DNA of 64,000 bases from Hyphomicrobiales bacterium (GTDB lineage: Bacteria; Pseudomonadota; Alphaproteobacteria; Rhizobiales; Rhizobiaceae). The stretch is from NCBI GenBank assembly GCA_900473185.1, contig UCKU01000006.1, positions 159,258 through 223,257 of the forward strand. Direction: 5' to 3'. The position numbers and the translations under genes were made by a program. How positions within the stretch are numbered: position 1 is the stretch's first letter; every line of letters starts with the position of its first letter. Shown here piece after piece: positions 26,269-35,969 of the stretch. The notes below the pieces were generated by a model that was not told the DNA's origin, made no database searches, and worked only from the letters and a program-made list of their open reading frames with translations.

Positions 26269-27590
26269 GCGGGCGTGAGCTTCATCTCAACATCAATATC
26301 CTGCATTCCGGCTTTTCGCCTGCGGCCTGGCGGATGGAAGGCAGCGATCCGCGCGCCTCCTTCGATGTCAATCACTATATCAATGTCGCCAGAATCGCCG
26401 AACGCGGCACGTTCGATGCCGTCTTCCTCGCCGATCAGGCAGCGATCTCGGACAGGGTGGATTTCCGGCCGCTGACCTCGCTCGAGCCGACGATCGTGCT
26501 TGCGCTGGTCGCCGCCCATACACAGCATATCGGTCTCATCGCCACGGCTTCCACGACCTATAACGAGCCCTACAATATCGCCCGCCGCTTTGCGACGCTC
26601 GATCATGCAAGCGGCGGCCGGGCGGGCTGGAACATCGTCACCAGCGCCGACCTGTCGCAAAGCCGGAACTTCGGCCTCGAAAGGCCGGTTGCCCATTCCA
26701 GCCGTTACGAGCGCGCTGGCGAATTTACCGCCGTCGTCAAGGCGCTGTGGGACAGCCGGGAAGAGGATGCCTTCATCGGCGATGCGGCAACAGGCCGTTT
26801 CGTCGATCCGGCGCGTGTTCATGCGATAGCCCATCGCGGCAAGCATTTCTCAGTGCATGGACCGCACAATATTCCGCGCCCGCCTCAAGGTCATCCCGTC
26901 CTCGTCCAGGCCGGCGGCTCGGACGATGGAAGAGAGCTTGCGGCCGAACATGCCGAAGCCGTTTTCTCCGCCTCGCAATCCTTCGAGGAGGCCCTCGATT
27001 ATGCCGTCGACCTGCGCCGACGCGCGGCCAGGTTCGGCAGGTCGGCCGACAGCATTCTCGTCCTTGCCGGCCTTGCGACGATCATCGGCAGCACCGAGAT
27101 CGAGGCCAAACGCCGGCAGGAGGAACTGCGCGAACTGATACCGCTCGAATATAGTCTCGCACGGCTTGCAGGCGTGCTGCAGCTCAACCCCAGGAGTCTC
27201 GATCTCGACGCGCCGCTGCCGGACGACATTCCGTTGCCGCCAGATGGCGGCCATACGTTCTTCCGCGCCACGCTGGCGCTCGCCAAACGGGAAGGGCTCA
27301 GCGTACGCGGCCTGATCCGCGCCTTGAACGGCGGCACCGGCCATCGCACCATTGTCGGCACGCCACAGGACGTTGCCGATGACATCGAGCGCTGGTTTGT
27401 CGGCGGTGCCGCAGATGGCTTCAACCTGATGCCGGACGTGCTGCCGCACGGGCTCGAGGTCTTCGTCGATGAGGTCGTGCCGATCCTGCGCAAGCGCGGG
27501 CTGTTCCGGCAAGCCTATAGCGGCCGGACGCTTCGCGGGCATCTCGGTCTTGCCCGCCCGGCCAACCCTTATGCGGCCGCGGCAGAATAG
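26265..27590 (+). CDS. DszA/NtaA-type LLM-class flavin monooxygenase, second copy
   Basis: A 441-residue luciferase-fold monooxygenase paralogous to 23313-24671. It shows GGRAGWNIVTS, RNFGLERPVAHSSRYERA, GHPVLVQAGGSDDG and the C-terminal LRGHLGLARPANPYA. The start is GTG at 26265, overlapping the stop codon of the DszC-like gene, with GGGGG about eight bases upstream. The reaction should be FMNH2-dependent C-S (or C-N) bond cleavage. A close relation to NtaA (nitrilotriacetate monooxygenase) means a non-sulfur substrate cannot be excluded, but the surrounding genes favour sulfur. Confidence 0.9.
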   Translation: MSGRELHLNINILHSGFSPAAWRMEGSDPRASFDVNHYINVARIAERGTFDAVFLADQAAISDRVDFRPLTSLEPTIVLALVAAHTQHIGLIATASTTYNEPYNIARRFATLDHASGGRAGWNIVTSADLSQSRNFGLERPVAHSSRYERAGEFTAVVKALWDSREEDAFIGDAATGRFVDPARVHAIAHRGKHFSVHGPHNIPRPPQGHPVLVQAGGSDDGRELAAEHAEAVFSASQSFEEALDYAVDLRRRAARFGRSADSILVLAGLATIIGSTEIEAKRRQEELRELIPLEYSLARLAGVLQLNPRSLDLDAPLPDDIPLPPDGGHTFFRATLALAKREGLSVRGLIRALNGGTGHRTIVGTPQDVADDIERWFVGGAADGFNLMPDVLPHGLEVFVDEVVPILRKRGLFRQAYSGRTLRGHLGLARPANPYAAAAE

Positions 27591-27624
27591 CGATGACAAT
27601 GACAGCAGGCAGGGGAAAATCGAT

Positions 27625-28476
27625 ATGACGCCATCAACAGCAACGGAAAGAAACGTCGGCAACGACAGACTGACGGCGCTTGCGGGCGAGCGTTACCGCA
27701 ATAAGCAGCAGCTTTCGGGCGATTGGACTGAAACCGTCGAGACCATCCTCTCACATCGGAGCGTGCGTCACTATCTGCCGGATCCGGTACCGGCGGAGGC
27801 TGTCGAGCTTGCAGTTGCCGCCGCCCAGTCGGCACCGAGTTCCTCGAACCTCCAGGCCTGGAGTGTGGTCGCCGTTGAAGACGTGGAACGTCGCGGACGT
27901 TTGAATGCAGTTGCCGGCAATCAGCGGCAGATCGCCCAGGCTCCCCTTCTGCTCGTCTGGCTCGCCGATCTTGCCCGACCGCGCAAGATTGCAACGGAGC
28001 GTGGCGCGACGGCCGAAGGGCTCGACTATGTGGAAAGCTTTCTTCTTGGCGTGATCGACGCGGCACTCGCCGCCCAGAACGCCGTCGTCGCCCTGGAATC
28101 TCTTGGCCTCGGCACCTGCTATATCGGTGCGATCCGCAACGGTCCGGAGGCGGTCGCCCGCGAACTCGCCCTGCCCGATGGTGTCTTTCCCGTTTTTGGC
28201 CTGACGGTCGGTTATCCTGATCCGGCGGTGCCCGCCGGCGTCAAGCCACGCCTGCCACAAACGAGCGTCCTGCACCGCGAACGCTATCAGGACGGCGCAC
28301 CAGCCGCCGATCTCGCCGGTTACAATCATATTCTCAGAAGCTTCCAAATCGAACAGACAATGCCTCTGATCGACTGGACTGATCAGGTTCGCAATCGCAT
28401 CGGCACGGTTGAAGCGCTCAAGGGTCGCCATGTGCTTGGCGAGGTAGCGCGCAAACTGGGGTTCCGGCTGAAATAG
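27625..28476 (+). CDS. Nitroreductase-family NAD(P)H-flavin oxidoreductase
   Basis: A 283-residue FMN-dependent oxidoreductase of the NfsA/Frp branch. It has the FMN-binding N-terminus HRSVRHYLPDPV, the AAQSAPSSSNLQ loop, the helix LGVIDAALAAQNAVVALESLGLG (seen at about residue 140) and the FGLTVGYPD strand. ATG at 27625 follows AGGGGA by eight bases. It ends the six-gene operon of two monooxygenase pairs and a CPYC protein. Frp-type enzymes can supply free reduced FMN, so it may be the reductase partner of the monooxygenases; alternatively it reduces a nitro- or quinone-type compound itself. Confidence 0.87.
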   Translation: MTPSTATERNVGNDRLTALAGERYRNKQQLSGDWTETVETILSHRSVRHYLPDPVPAEAVELAVAAAQSAPSSSNLQAWSVVAVEDVERRGRLNAVAGNQRQIAQAPLLLVWLADLARPRKIATERGATAEGLDYVESFLLGVIDAALAAQNAVVALESLGLGTCYIGAIRNGPEAVARELALPDGVFPVFGLTVGYPDPAVPAGVKPRLPQTSVLHRERYQDGAPAADLAGYNHILRSFQIEQTMPLIDWTDQVRNRIGTVEALKGRHVLGEVARKLGFRLK

Positions 28477-28501
28477 GCCGTCCCCTGCACGGCGCACAAT
28501 C

Positions 28502-29512
28502 TCACTCGGCGGCGATCATGTCGAAATCGGATCGAGGGCCGCGGGATGAAGCAACCTCAATCGTCTGCGCGGCGCGCGCCTCGGCAAGCAGCCAGTTGCG
28601 GAAAAGATCGACCCGCATCAGCCGCGCCTTGTGGGCCGATGTGACGAAGAAATAGGAAGAGCCGACCGCCTGCGGACTGCCGAAGGGGCAGACGAGCCGC
28701 CCACTGCGGATCTCGGCTTCCGCAAGCCGGATTTTGCCGAGACCGAGCCCCTGGCCGGCGACAGCCGCGTCGAGCACCAGAGAGGACTGGTTCAACCGGA
28801 AGCCGCCGCGCGACGGGCGATAGGAAAGTCCCTCGGCGCGCAGCCAGGCATGCCAGTCCGGGCAGGCATGGTCATGTTCGGCGCCCTCCTCATGGAGAAG
28901 CGGCACGTCTTCGATCGCCTCCGGTCGCTCCCAGAGCCCGTGGTGGTCGGCAAATTGCGGACTGCAGACTGGCACGACAGCCTCTGAGAAGAGATGGTCG
29001 ACCGCGAGGCCGGGATAGGCGCCGCTGCCAAAGCGGATCACGCAATCGGCGTCACCCGCGTCGAGGTCCGTCAGATCTGTCGAGGCTTCGACCAGAACCT
29101 GCAGGCCAGGCGCTGCGCGGCGAAGCGCATCGAGCCGCGGGATCAGCCATTTGCTGGCGAAGGACGGCGCGACGGACACCCGGATCGGCTGCTCGTGGTC
29201 GCTCGTTGCAAACTGCGTCATGGCCGAAAGAACGGCGTCGAAAGCATCGGTCAGCCCCGGCATCAGGGCATGGCCTGCCGGCGTCAGCTGCAACTGGCCG
29301 CGCACACGGTTGAACAGCGGCTGGCCAAGGTAGTTTTCCAGGAGCCTGATCTGCTGGCCGACGGCAGCCGAGGTGACATATAGCTCTTCGGCGGCACGGA
29401 TGAAATTGAGATGACGCGCCGTCGCCACGAAGGCGCGCAGTGACGTCAGCGGCGGCAGACGGGCAAGCGTCGGATTGATGGTCTTCCTGCGGTGGGGCGC
29501 GAGCTTGTTCAT
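28502..29512 (-). CDS. LysR-family transcriptional regulator (GcvA-like)
   Basis: A 336-residue LysR-type regulator. The N-terminal winged helix-turn-helix (LRAFVATARHLNFIRAAEELYVT, then a recognition helix in AAVGQQIRLLE) is followed by a linker helix and a type 2 periplasmic-binding-like effector domain starting near IRVSVAPSFA. ATG at 29512 gives the standard N-terminus; upstream residues are not family-like. It converges on the nitroreductase gene and diverges from the binding-protein gene at 29811. A copy of the TCTA-N9-TAGA palindrome lies in the shared promoter region, 127 bases before this start. LysR regulators bind T-N11-A sites, a pattern that motif contains, so it is a candidate regulator of the island. 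Confidence 0.92.
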   Translation of the reverse strand: MNKLAPHRRKTINPTLARLPPLTSLRAFVATARHLNFIRAAEELYVTSAAVGQQIRLLENYLGQPLFNRVRGQLQLTPAGHALMPGLTDAFDAVLSAMTQFATSDHEQPIRVSVAPSFASKWLIPRLDALRRAAPGLQVLVEASTDLTDLDAGDADCVIRFGSGAYPGLAVDHLFSEAVVPVCSPQFADHHGLWERPEAIEDVPLLHEEGAEHDHACPDWHAWLRAEGLSYRPSRGGFRLNQSSLVLDAAVAGQGLGLGKIRLAEAEIRSGRLVCPFGSPQAVGSSYFFVTSAHKARLMRVDLFRNWLLAEARAAQTIEVASSRGPRSDFDMIAAE

Positions 29513-29638
29513 GAGTTGATTGCACCACAAACAGACCAGACAAGACGAGAACGCGCTTTGCGCCGATAACGCGGCCGGAAACATTTCCTTGCGCGTGACC
29601 ACCCTGCCGGGGAAGCAAAAACTAAAATTGAAAAATTG

Positions 29639-29655
29639 TCTACTAAAAGACTAGA
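29639..29655. promoter_or_regulatory. TCTA-N9-TAGA palindrome, site 1
   Basis: TCTA at 29639-29642 and TAGA at 29652-29655 with nine AT-rich bases between, in the promoter region between the LysR gene and the family 5 binding-protein gene. Over 24 aligned bases it differs from the copy at 51473 at only three positions. No gene is seen in the 298-base region 29513-29810. Confidence 0.65.
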
Positions 29656-29810
29656 TTATTGCGGCTCCGGCACGCCCGCCGATTTGCGCGAAGCTTTTCT
29701 TTCGAGCGCTGCGAGAAAAACATTCTTCTCGATTTCCCCTCCCCCGACCGATCATGCGCTCTCACCAAGGCGTGGGCCTCGGCAGGCCGAAACGGACACA
29801 GGGGGTCGTT

Positions 29811-31418
29811 ATGGATATCAACAGACGTCAGCTCAATCAGCTCTTCGCGTTCACAGCGCTCAGCGCCGTCGTACCCATCGGCCGCTTTGCAGAGGCGGCG
29901 GAGCCTGTCGCCGGCGGTACGCTCAACCTGCTCGTCCAGCCGGAGCCGCCCACACTCGTCACCCTTGCGCATACGGCAGGCCCGACCACTCGCGTCTCCG
30001 GCAAGGTCACCGAAGGATTGCTGGCTTACGGGCTGGATTTCCAGCCGATCCCACAGCTTGCGACCGCCTGGCACGTCAGCGACGACGGGCTGGAATACCG
30101 TTTCTACCTCAGGCAAGGCGTCAAGTGGCATGACGGCAAGCCCTTTACAGCCGAAGACGTCGCCTTCTCGATCCTGGCGCTTAAGGAGGTGCATCCGCGC
30201 GGCCGAGCAACTTTCTCCAGCGTCAAGGAAGTCGCAACACCGGATGCCCATACCGCTATCATCCGTCTGTCGAAGCCGGCGCCCTATCTGATTGGCGCCT
30301 TGCAGGCGAGCGAATCCCCGATCGTCCCCAAACATGTCTACGAGGGCGCCACCGATCTTGCCGGACATGCAAATGGCCGCGCCCCGATCGGCACCGGTCC
30401 CTTCATCTTCCGCGAATGGGCAGTCGGCAGCCACGTGATCCTGGATCGCAATCCCGATTATTGGGACAAGGGGAAGCCCTATCTCGACCGCATCGTCGTC
30501 AAGTTCATTCCCGATGCCAGCGCGAGACTTGCAGCACTTGAAACCGGCGAAGTCGATATTGCCCCCGACACGCCGGTGTCGCTCAGCGAAATCGACCGGC
30601 TGAAAGCCTCGCCCACACTTGCCGTCGACGATCGCGGCAATGATTATTCGCCGACCGTCTACCGCATCGAATTCAACCTGCAGAACGAGTATTTCAAGCA
30701 CGACAAGGTCCGCCAGGCCGTGGCCCATGCGATCGACCGGCAGACGGTTGCCGATATCGCCTTCTACGGCTATGCGGTCCCGGCGCCGAGTCCGATCAGT
30801 CCCTTCCTCAAGGCCTTCTATAACCCAGACGTCCCGGTCTATGCCCATGACCCGGCAAAGGCCGAGCAGCTTCTCGACGAGGCCGGTTTCCCGCGCCAGC
30901 CAGATGGCGTGCGCTTCGAGGTGCCGCACGACGTGATGCCCTATGGCGACACCTATACCCGGATCGGCGACTATCTGCGCGATGCGCTTTCCAAGATCGG
31001 CGTGAAGGTGAACCTGCGCGGACAGGATGTTCCGACCTGGCTCAAACGCGTCTATACCGATCGCGACTTCGCTTTCGTGACCAACGGGATGGGCAATACC
31101 TTCGATCCGACCATCGGCACGCAGCGTCTCTACTGGTCGAAGAACTTCAAGAAGGGTGTGCCCTTCTCCAACGGCTCGGGCTACAGCAATCCGGAGATCG
31201 ACCAGATCTTCGAGCAGGCGGCGATCGAAAACGACCATGCCAAGCGCGTCGAACTCTTCAACCGCATGCAGGTGATCATCGCCCGCGACCTGCCCGACAT
31301 CACGCTGGTCTCCTTCCGGCAGATGACGATCTTCAACAAGAAGGTCCAGGACCATACGGTTGTCGCCGACGGTCTCTCGGGCAGCCTCTCCTCCGCCTAT
31401 CTCCTCAAGAACGCCTAA
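29811..31418 (+). CDS. ABC transporter substrate-binding protein, family 5 (Tat-type signal)
   Basis: Periplasmic receptor of a dipeptide/oligopeptide/nickel-type importer, 535 residues. It begins with a twin-arginine signal (DINRRQLNQLF, then a hydrophobic stretch, cleavage near AEAAE). The mature protein opens with GGTLNLLVQPEPPTLV and contains the classical WHDGKPFTAEDVAFS block. No cysteine lipobox is present. It is the first of two tandem paralogues; the next starts 15 bases after its stop. There are no permease genes in this unit; the nearest are the Dpp-type permeases at 38949-40939. The ligand is unknown, perhaps a sulfur-containing peptide or conjugate given the neighbours. Confidence 0.92.
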   Translation: MDINRRQLNQLFAFTALSAVVPIGRFAEAAEPVAGGTLNLLVQPEPPTLVTLAHTAGPTTRVSGKVTEGLLAYGLDFQPIPQLATAWHVSDDGLEYRFYLRQGVKWHDGKPFTAEDVAFSILALKEVHPRGRATFSSVKEVATPDAHTAIIRLSKPAPYLIGALQASESPIVPKHVYEGATDLAGHANGRAPIGTGPFIFREWAVGSHVILDRNPDYWDKGKPYLDRIVVKFIPDASARLAALETGEVDIAPDTPVSLSEIDRLKASPTLAVDDRGNDYSPTVYRIEFNLQNEYFKHDKVRQAVAHAIDRQTVADIAFYGYAVPAPSPISPFLKAFYNPDVPVYAHDPAKAEQLLDEAGFPRQPDGVRFEVPHDVMPYGDTYTRIGDYLRDALSKIGVKVNLRGQDVPTWLKRVYTDRDFAFVTNGMGNTFDPTIGTQRLYWSKNFKKGVPFSNGSGYSNPEIDQIFEQAAIENDHAKRVELFNRMQVIIARDLPDITLVSFRQMTIFNKKVQDHTVVADGLSGSLSSAYLLKNA

Positions 31419-31432
31419 CAGGGACGATCCTC

Positions 31433-33052
31433 ATGAGCATCAATCGTCGCACCTTCAACCAGCTGCTGCTTTTATCCACCGCCAGCACGCTCGTGCCCTC
31501 GTTCGGCCTCAAGGCCGCGGAAGACAAACCGAAGCCGGGCGGAACGCTGAATTTCATCGTCGAGCCCGAACCGCCGACCATCCTGGCGCTGGCGCATACC
31601 GCCGGCGGCACCCAGAAGGTCAGCCCGAAGATCACCGAGGGACTGCTGACCTATGACTTCGACCTGACTCCGAAACCGCAGCTTGCAACCGAATGGTCGA
31701 TCTCCAATGACGGGCTGAGCTATACCTTCAAGCTGCGTCCCAACGTCAAATGGCATGACGGCAAACCCTTCACGGCCGATGACGTCGCCTATTCGATCGA
31801 GCTGCTGAAGCAGGTCCATCCACGCGGGCGCGGTACGTTTGCCAATGTCGTCAAGGTCGAGACACCCGATCCGCTGACAGCGATCATCCGCCTGTCGAAG
31901 CCGGCGCCCTATCTACTTAGCGCGCTTTATGCGGCGGAATCGCCGATCGTGCCGAAGCATATCTACGAGAATGTTGCGATCGCCGACGTACCGGTCAACA
32001 GGAACGGCAGCGCGCCGATCGGCACCGGCCCCTTCGTCTTCAAGGAATGGGTGCGTGGCTCGCATATCATCCTGGAGCGCAATACCGACTACTGGGATGC
32101 CGGCAAGCCCTATCTCGACCAGATCGTCATCCGTTTCGTGCCCGACGGAGCAGCAAGAGCCGCCGGCTTCGAGACCGGCGAATTCGACATCGGCGGCGAC
32201 AATCCGATCCCGCTCAGCGATCTCGAGCGCATCAAGGCCCTGCCGAATATTGGCGTCGATTCCCGCGGCTACGAGACCAAGGGCGACCAGACTCAGCTGA
32301 TTTTCAATCTCGACAACGAATATCTGAAGGATGTCAGGGTTCGCCGCGCCATCGCCCACGCGATCGATCTCGACGTCATCCTCAACACTGTCTGGTACGG
32401 TTACGGCCATATCTCGCCGACACCGATCAGCACCTTCCTGTCCCGCTACCACGACGGCTCGATCAAGCCCTATGCCTACGATCTTGCGGCTGCCGAACAG
32501 CTTCTCGACGAGGCCGGCTACAAGCGCGGCGCTGACGGCACCCGCTTTGCCCTCAGGCTCACCCACAACTCCTACAATGAAGGCTTCAAGCGGGTCATCG
32601 AATATCTGAAACAGAATCTCACCCGCATCGGCGTTGCCGCAACGATCGATTCCTACGATTTCTCGACCTACATCCAGAAGGTCTATACAGAACGCGTCTT
32701 CGACGTGACCGCCGAATATCTCGGCAACCAGTTCGATCCGACGCTCGGCGTCCAGCGCGTCTACTGGTCGAAGAACTTCAAGCTCGGCCTGCCCTTTTCC
32801 AATGCGGCCCATTACGCCAATCCGGAGGTCGACCGGCTGCTGGAGGCGGCATCGGTCGAAATCGACGAGGAGAAGCGCAGACAAGAATTCAACGACTTCC
32901 AGAAGATAATCGCCGACGAGGTTCCGGTGGTGAATCTGATCGCGCTGGAAAATGTCACGGTCTTCAACAAGCGGGTGAAGAACCACACGATCGGCGCCGA
33001 AGGCGTCCAGGCCAATTTCGCCGAGGTCTATATCAAGGACGGCGAAGGCTGA
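31433..33052 (+). CDS. ABC transporter substrate-binding protein, family 5, second tandem copy
   Basis: A 539-residue paralogue of the preceding gene, from the same transcription unit. It has a twin-arginine signal SINRRTFNQLLLL, the mature start GGTLNFIVEPEPPTI, WHDGKPFTADDVAYS, and the C-terminal block YWSKNFKLGLPFSNAAHYANPEV. That last block is nearly identical to the fragment at 60523-60798, which identifies the fragment's family. The binding pocket regions differ from copy one, so the pair probably extends ligand range for a shared permease. It converges on the FAD-protein gene at 33103. Confidence 0.92.
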   Translation: MSINRRTFNQLLLLSTASTLVPSFGLKAAEDKPKPGGTLNFIVEPEPPTILALAHTAGGTQKVSPKITEGLLTYDFDLTPKPQLATEWSISNDGLSYTFKLRPNVKWHDGKPFTADDVAYSIELLKQVHPRGRGTFANVVKVETPDPLTAIIRLSKPAPYLLSALYAAESPIVPKHIYENVAIADVPVNRNGSAPIGTGPFVFKEWVRGSHIILERNTDYWDAGKPYLDQIVIRFVPDGAARAAGFETGEFDIGGDNPIPLSDLERIKALPNIGVDSRGYETKGDQTQLIFNLDNEYLKDVRVRRAIAHAIDLDVILNTVWYGYGHISPTPISTFLSRYHDGSIKPYAYDLAAAEQLLDEAGYKRGADGTRFALRLTHNSYNEGFKRVIEYLKQNLTRIGVAATIDSYDFSTYIQKVYTERVFDVTAEYLGNQFDPTLGVQRVYWSKNFKLGLPFSNAAHYANPEVDRLLEAASVEIDEEKRRQEFNDFQKIIADEVPVVNLIALENVTVFNKRVKNHTIGAEGVQANFAEVYIKDGEG

Positions 33053-33102
33053 CGGTTCGGGGTCACGACCAGCCTTCACGGATCGGTCGCAGGAATGTCC
33101 GG

Positions 33103-34521
33103 TCACGAGGCGGCGCGGGCCGGCGTGAACTTCGCCAGGATGCGGTCGGCAAGCGCGATCGCCTGCGTGCGCTGCTCGGTGATCGAGCTAGATTCCCAGG
33201 CCACGCCGCGCAGCGGATGGCCGATGGCGCTCAAGTTTCGGTGAATGCGCCCTTCCTCATTGATGAGATCGCCCTCGGGGGTGGCATCGATGCCGAAACC
33301 GGTCGAATGCGGTCGCACCTCGCCGCTTGAAAGGAGCTGGCGAACAAACGGATCGGAGATCTGCCGCCAGTCGTGCAGCTGATGCCCACGACAATCGATC
33401 ACACCGTCGAACACAGTCTCCTCGATGCCTGTCGCGGTCTTCAGGGTTGCTGCAATACCGTTTTCGTCAGGCCTTAGCGCCAGCAGGCGGGCCGTACCAT
33501 GGACGAGCCGCCCCTGCGACCGCGCTTCTTCGACGCTGCGATGGCTTTCCGGCGCGGATCGATGCGCCGTCACGTCCCAGAAGGCCCTCAGATGGCGTGC
33601 AAAGCGCAGTCGTTCCCGATCGGTTGCATTCTGCCAGAGCGGCAAGATGTGGGGGCGGATGGCGAGCGGCAACCCCTGCCAATCCCCGCCGGCAGCGGCA
33701 AGTTGGCGGCGTTCCGCCTTGACGCGCGCAAGCAGGCCGCGCGCCGTGGAAGGAAGCGGTCCCTCGGCGAGGAAGTCACGGGCCGGCTCGGCATTCCTGC
33801 GACCCTCGACGAACTGGCCGCGTCGCGAGATCACCCGGTAGCGTCCGCGAAACCCTCTCGCCTCCATGCTCGCGATCGCATCGACCATCGAGAGACTGGC
33901 ACCGATGATGAGGATATCGGAACTGTCACTCAACCGGTCGAGCGCTGCCGCGTTCCAGGGATTTTCGGCAAAGCGCGGATGTCCCGCGACTGCGGCCTCG
34001 TCCGGGCGCAGATCGGGCTGGAATACCCCGAGCGCCAGTACGGCCTCGTCCGCTTCCAAGACGGTGCCGCCCGTGGTCGCGACACGGACCCGGTGTGGCG
34101 ATGATGACAGATGTGCCGCCGACGAACGGACATGCTGCAGGCTCGATCCGGGCCGCGCCTGCGCAGCCGCGCGCTTCAATTCGTCGCGCACATAGGTCCC
34201 GTAAAGATGGCGCGGCGGGCTGCTTGCGGAGACGTCTGCGGGCGGCTGCCAGCCGTTGGCGGGGCCGTTTTCGGCAAGCCAGCGGGTCAAATGACCCATG
34301 TCGTCGGGATAAAGCGAGAAGATCTCCGCCGGTCCGTTGACGAGATGGGCCGGGTCGCTGGTGCTATAAGCAACGCCGCGCCCGAGCTCCGCACGCGGCT
34401 CGATGATGGTGATCGACAGCCCCACCGTGGTCCGGTCGAGCAGTTTGAGCGCAGTCAGCGCGCCGGCAAAGCCGCCGCCGATGATGATGACGGAATGGCC
34501 TGGTTTTGGATCGTAATGCAT
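33103..34521 (-). CDS. FAD/NAD(P)-binding protein (YdhS-like, COG4529 type)
   Basis: A 472-residue flavoprotein. The N-terminal Rossmann motif is GGGFAG near residue 15, followed by IIEPRAELGRGVAYS. An NAD(P)-site strand, DILIIGASLSMVDAIASME (about residue 185), and a C-terminal FAD segment HPLRGVAWESSS follow. ATG at 34521 follows GGAGG. The family is widespread in sulfur- and siderophore-related clusters, but its reaction is not established to my knowledge. It is the last gene of the leftward unit that begins with the Dpp-type permeases. A homologue with the same architecture runs off the right edge of the window (62729-64000). Confidence 0.82.
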   Translation of the reverse strand: MHYDPKPGHSVIIIGGGFAGALTALKLLDRTTVGLSITIIEPRAELGRGVAYSTSDPAHLVNGPAEIFSLYPDDMGHLTRWLAENGPANGWQPPADVSASSPPRHLYGTYVRDELKRAAAQARPGSSLQHVRSSAAHLSSSPHRVRVATTGGTVLEADEAVLALGVFQPDLRPDEAAVAGHPRFAENPWNAAALDRLSDSSDILIIGASLSMVDAIASMEARGFRGRYRVISRRGQFVEGRRNAEPARDFLAEGPLPSTARGLLARVKAERRQLAAAGGDWQGLPLAIRPHILPLWQNATDRERLRFARHLRAFWDVTAHRSAPESHRSVEEARSQGRLVHGTARLLALRPDENGIAATLKTATGIEETVFDGVIDCRGHQLHDWRQISDPFVRQLLSSGEVRPHSTGFGIDATPEGDLINEEGRIHRNLSAIGHPLRGVAWESSSITEQRTQAIALADRILAKFTPARAAS

Positions 34522-34652
34522 GAGACCTCCCTCCCCATCACGCAGATCCGGGGGACGACAGCAAGAAAGGCGCACAGATCTCCTGCCGACGCGCCGGCCG
34601 GACATCGAAATGACCTCGGTTGATAGATGGAAGCGACGCGACCGGCTGGACT

Positions 34653-35897
34653 CTAGAAGACCTTGCCTTCCTCCAGATGCGTCGTCGTTCCGTTGATATA
34701 GAAATCGCCGACCACACGCGCCTTATGCAGAAGCGGATTGTGGTTGAGCACGGTGCGGATATTGCGCCAGTGGCGGTCAAGGTTGAGATGCCTCGATGTC
34801 GCCGAGCCACCGCCGAGCTCGAAGACATTGGTTGCGGCAGAAAGCGCGATCTGAGAGGCGACGATCTGGGTGCGCGCCGTCGTCAGGGCGCTTTCGACAA
34901 GAGCCGATTCCAGTCGTTCCGGATCGCCTGCGCCGAACGCCGCGACGGAACGGTCAAGCGCGCGGGCCGCCTCGCGGATCAGCGTATCGACCGCAAAGGA
35001 GCCGCTGGCGATCTCACCCAGAATTTTCTGGACAAAGGGATCGGCATTGGCCGTTTCGGCCGCACTATGGGCGGCCGAACGCGCCTGTCTGCGCACGTAA
35101 TCGGTGCCTTCGGCCACTGCACCGCGCACCGCACCCGCCATGGAGGCGGCAAGGTGAAGCTGGCGCAGGGTCGATGTATGGCGCCCGACAAGCGAATTGA
35201 GGCCGCGCGTGGAAATCTCGTGGGCCAGGACCTCGACGTCTTCGAGCAGCACGCCGCCGCTTGCGGTCAGCCGTTGGCCCATGCCGTCCCAGTCATCAAG
35301 AATGGTGATGCCCTTGCGGTCGACCGGCAAGAGAACGCTGACCAGCTGGTCCTCGTCACCTTTCGCGCTGAAAGAAGCGAAATCGGAAAAGGCAGTGCCC
35401 GTCGCATACCATTTGCGGCCATTGAGGCGATAGCTGTCGCCGGATTTTGAAAGCCTGGTTGTCACCTCGCCGGGACGCTTGGTACCCTGTTCCGTATGGG
35501 CGCCGCCGAACAGCTTACCGGTAAGCACCCGGGCAAGCTGCGTGCGATCGACTTCCGTATTCGGATTGAGAATGAGGCTCTCGGTGAAATTGAAATGGCT
35601 GCGAAGCGCATGCGCGACATTGGAATCGGCCGCACCGATCGCCATGATTGTCTCGATATAGTCGAGGACACTGCCGCCCGGTCCGCCAAGCGAAACGGGA
35701 ACGCGCAGCGCTCCGAGACCCGCCTCCTTGAACAGGCGGAAAGCCTCAAACGGAAGCTCGCGATCGAGATCGCGCCGTGCCGCTTCCTTGCCGATTTCGG
35801 CTGCCAGCGCCGGTACTGTCGAAAGCAGGGCGGCAAGATCGGAATCGGGCGTTGATCCACCTGCAGATAACAGCACGGAAGAGGTCGGGGTGGCCAT
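34653..35897 (-). CDS. DszC/SfnC-type flavin monooxygenase (acyl-CoA dehydrogenase fold)
   Basis: A 414-residue member of the same family as 22123 and 25036 but clearly more diverged. It keeps DDWDGMGQRLTASGG in the middle and LNLDRHWRNIRTVLNHNP near the C-terminus, the position of the DszC-type tail. An ATG at 35897 is used; the ribosome site is weak (GAAAG), and a TTG six bases earlier is an alternative. It lies 72 bases after the aldo/keto reductase gene in the Dpp-type operon. FMNH2-dependent oxidation of a sulfur compound brought in by that transporter is the inference. Confidence 0.85.
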   Translation of the reverse strand: MATPTSSVLLSAGGSTPDSDLAALLSTVPALAAEIGKEAARRDLDRELPFEAFRLFKEAGLGALRVPVSLGGPGGSVLDYIETIMAIGAADSNVAHALRSHFNFTESLILNPNTEVDRTQLARVLTGKLFGGAHTEQGTKRPGEVTTRLSKSGDSYRLNGRKWYATGTAFSDFASFSAKGDEDQLVSVLLPVDRKGITILDDWDGMGQRLTASGGVLLEDVEVLAHEISTRGLNSLVGRHTSTLRQLHLAASMAGAVRGAVAEGTDYVRRQARSAAHSAAETANADPFVQKILGEIASGSFAVDTLIREAARALDRSVAAFGAGDPERLESALVESALTTARTQIVASQIALSAATNVFELGGGSATSRHLNLDRHWRNIRTVLNHNPLLHKARVVGDFYINGTTTHLEEGKVF

Positions 35898-35969
35898 GGT
35901 CAAGCTTTCAACGGCGGATTTTTGAAGGATGGGGAGGATCCACGCGAGAGCGGATCCTCCCTGACGGCC

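Noticed and set aside
29643..31355. 570-residue open frame antisense to the binding-protein gene at 29811
   Set aside because: Long antisense frames are expected in GC-rich genes. It shows no family motif, while the + strand frame has a signal peptide and clear family blocks.
31913..33106. 397-residue antisense open frame over the second binding-protein gene
   Set aside because: The same shadow effect; its composition is that of a reversed family 5 receptor.
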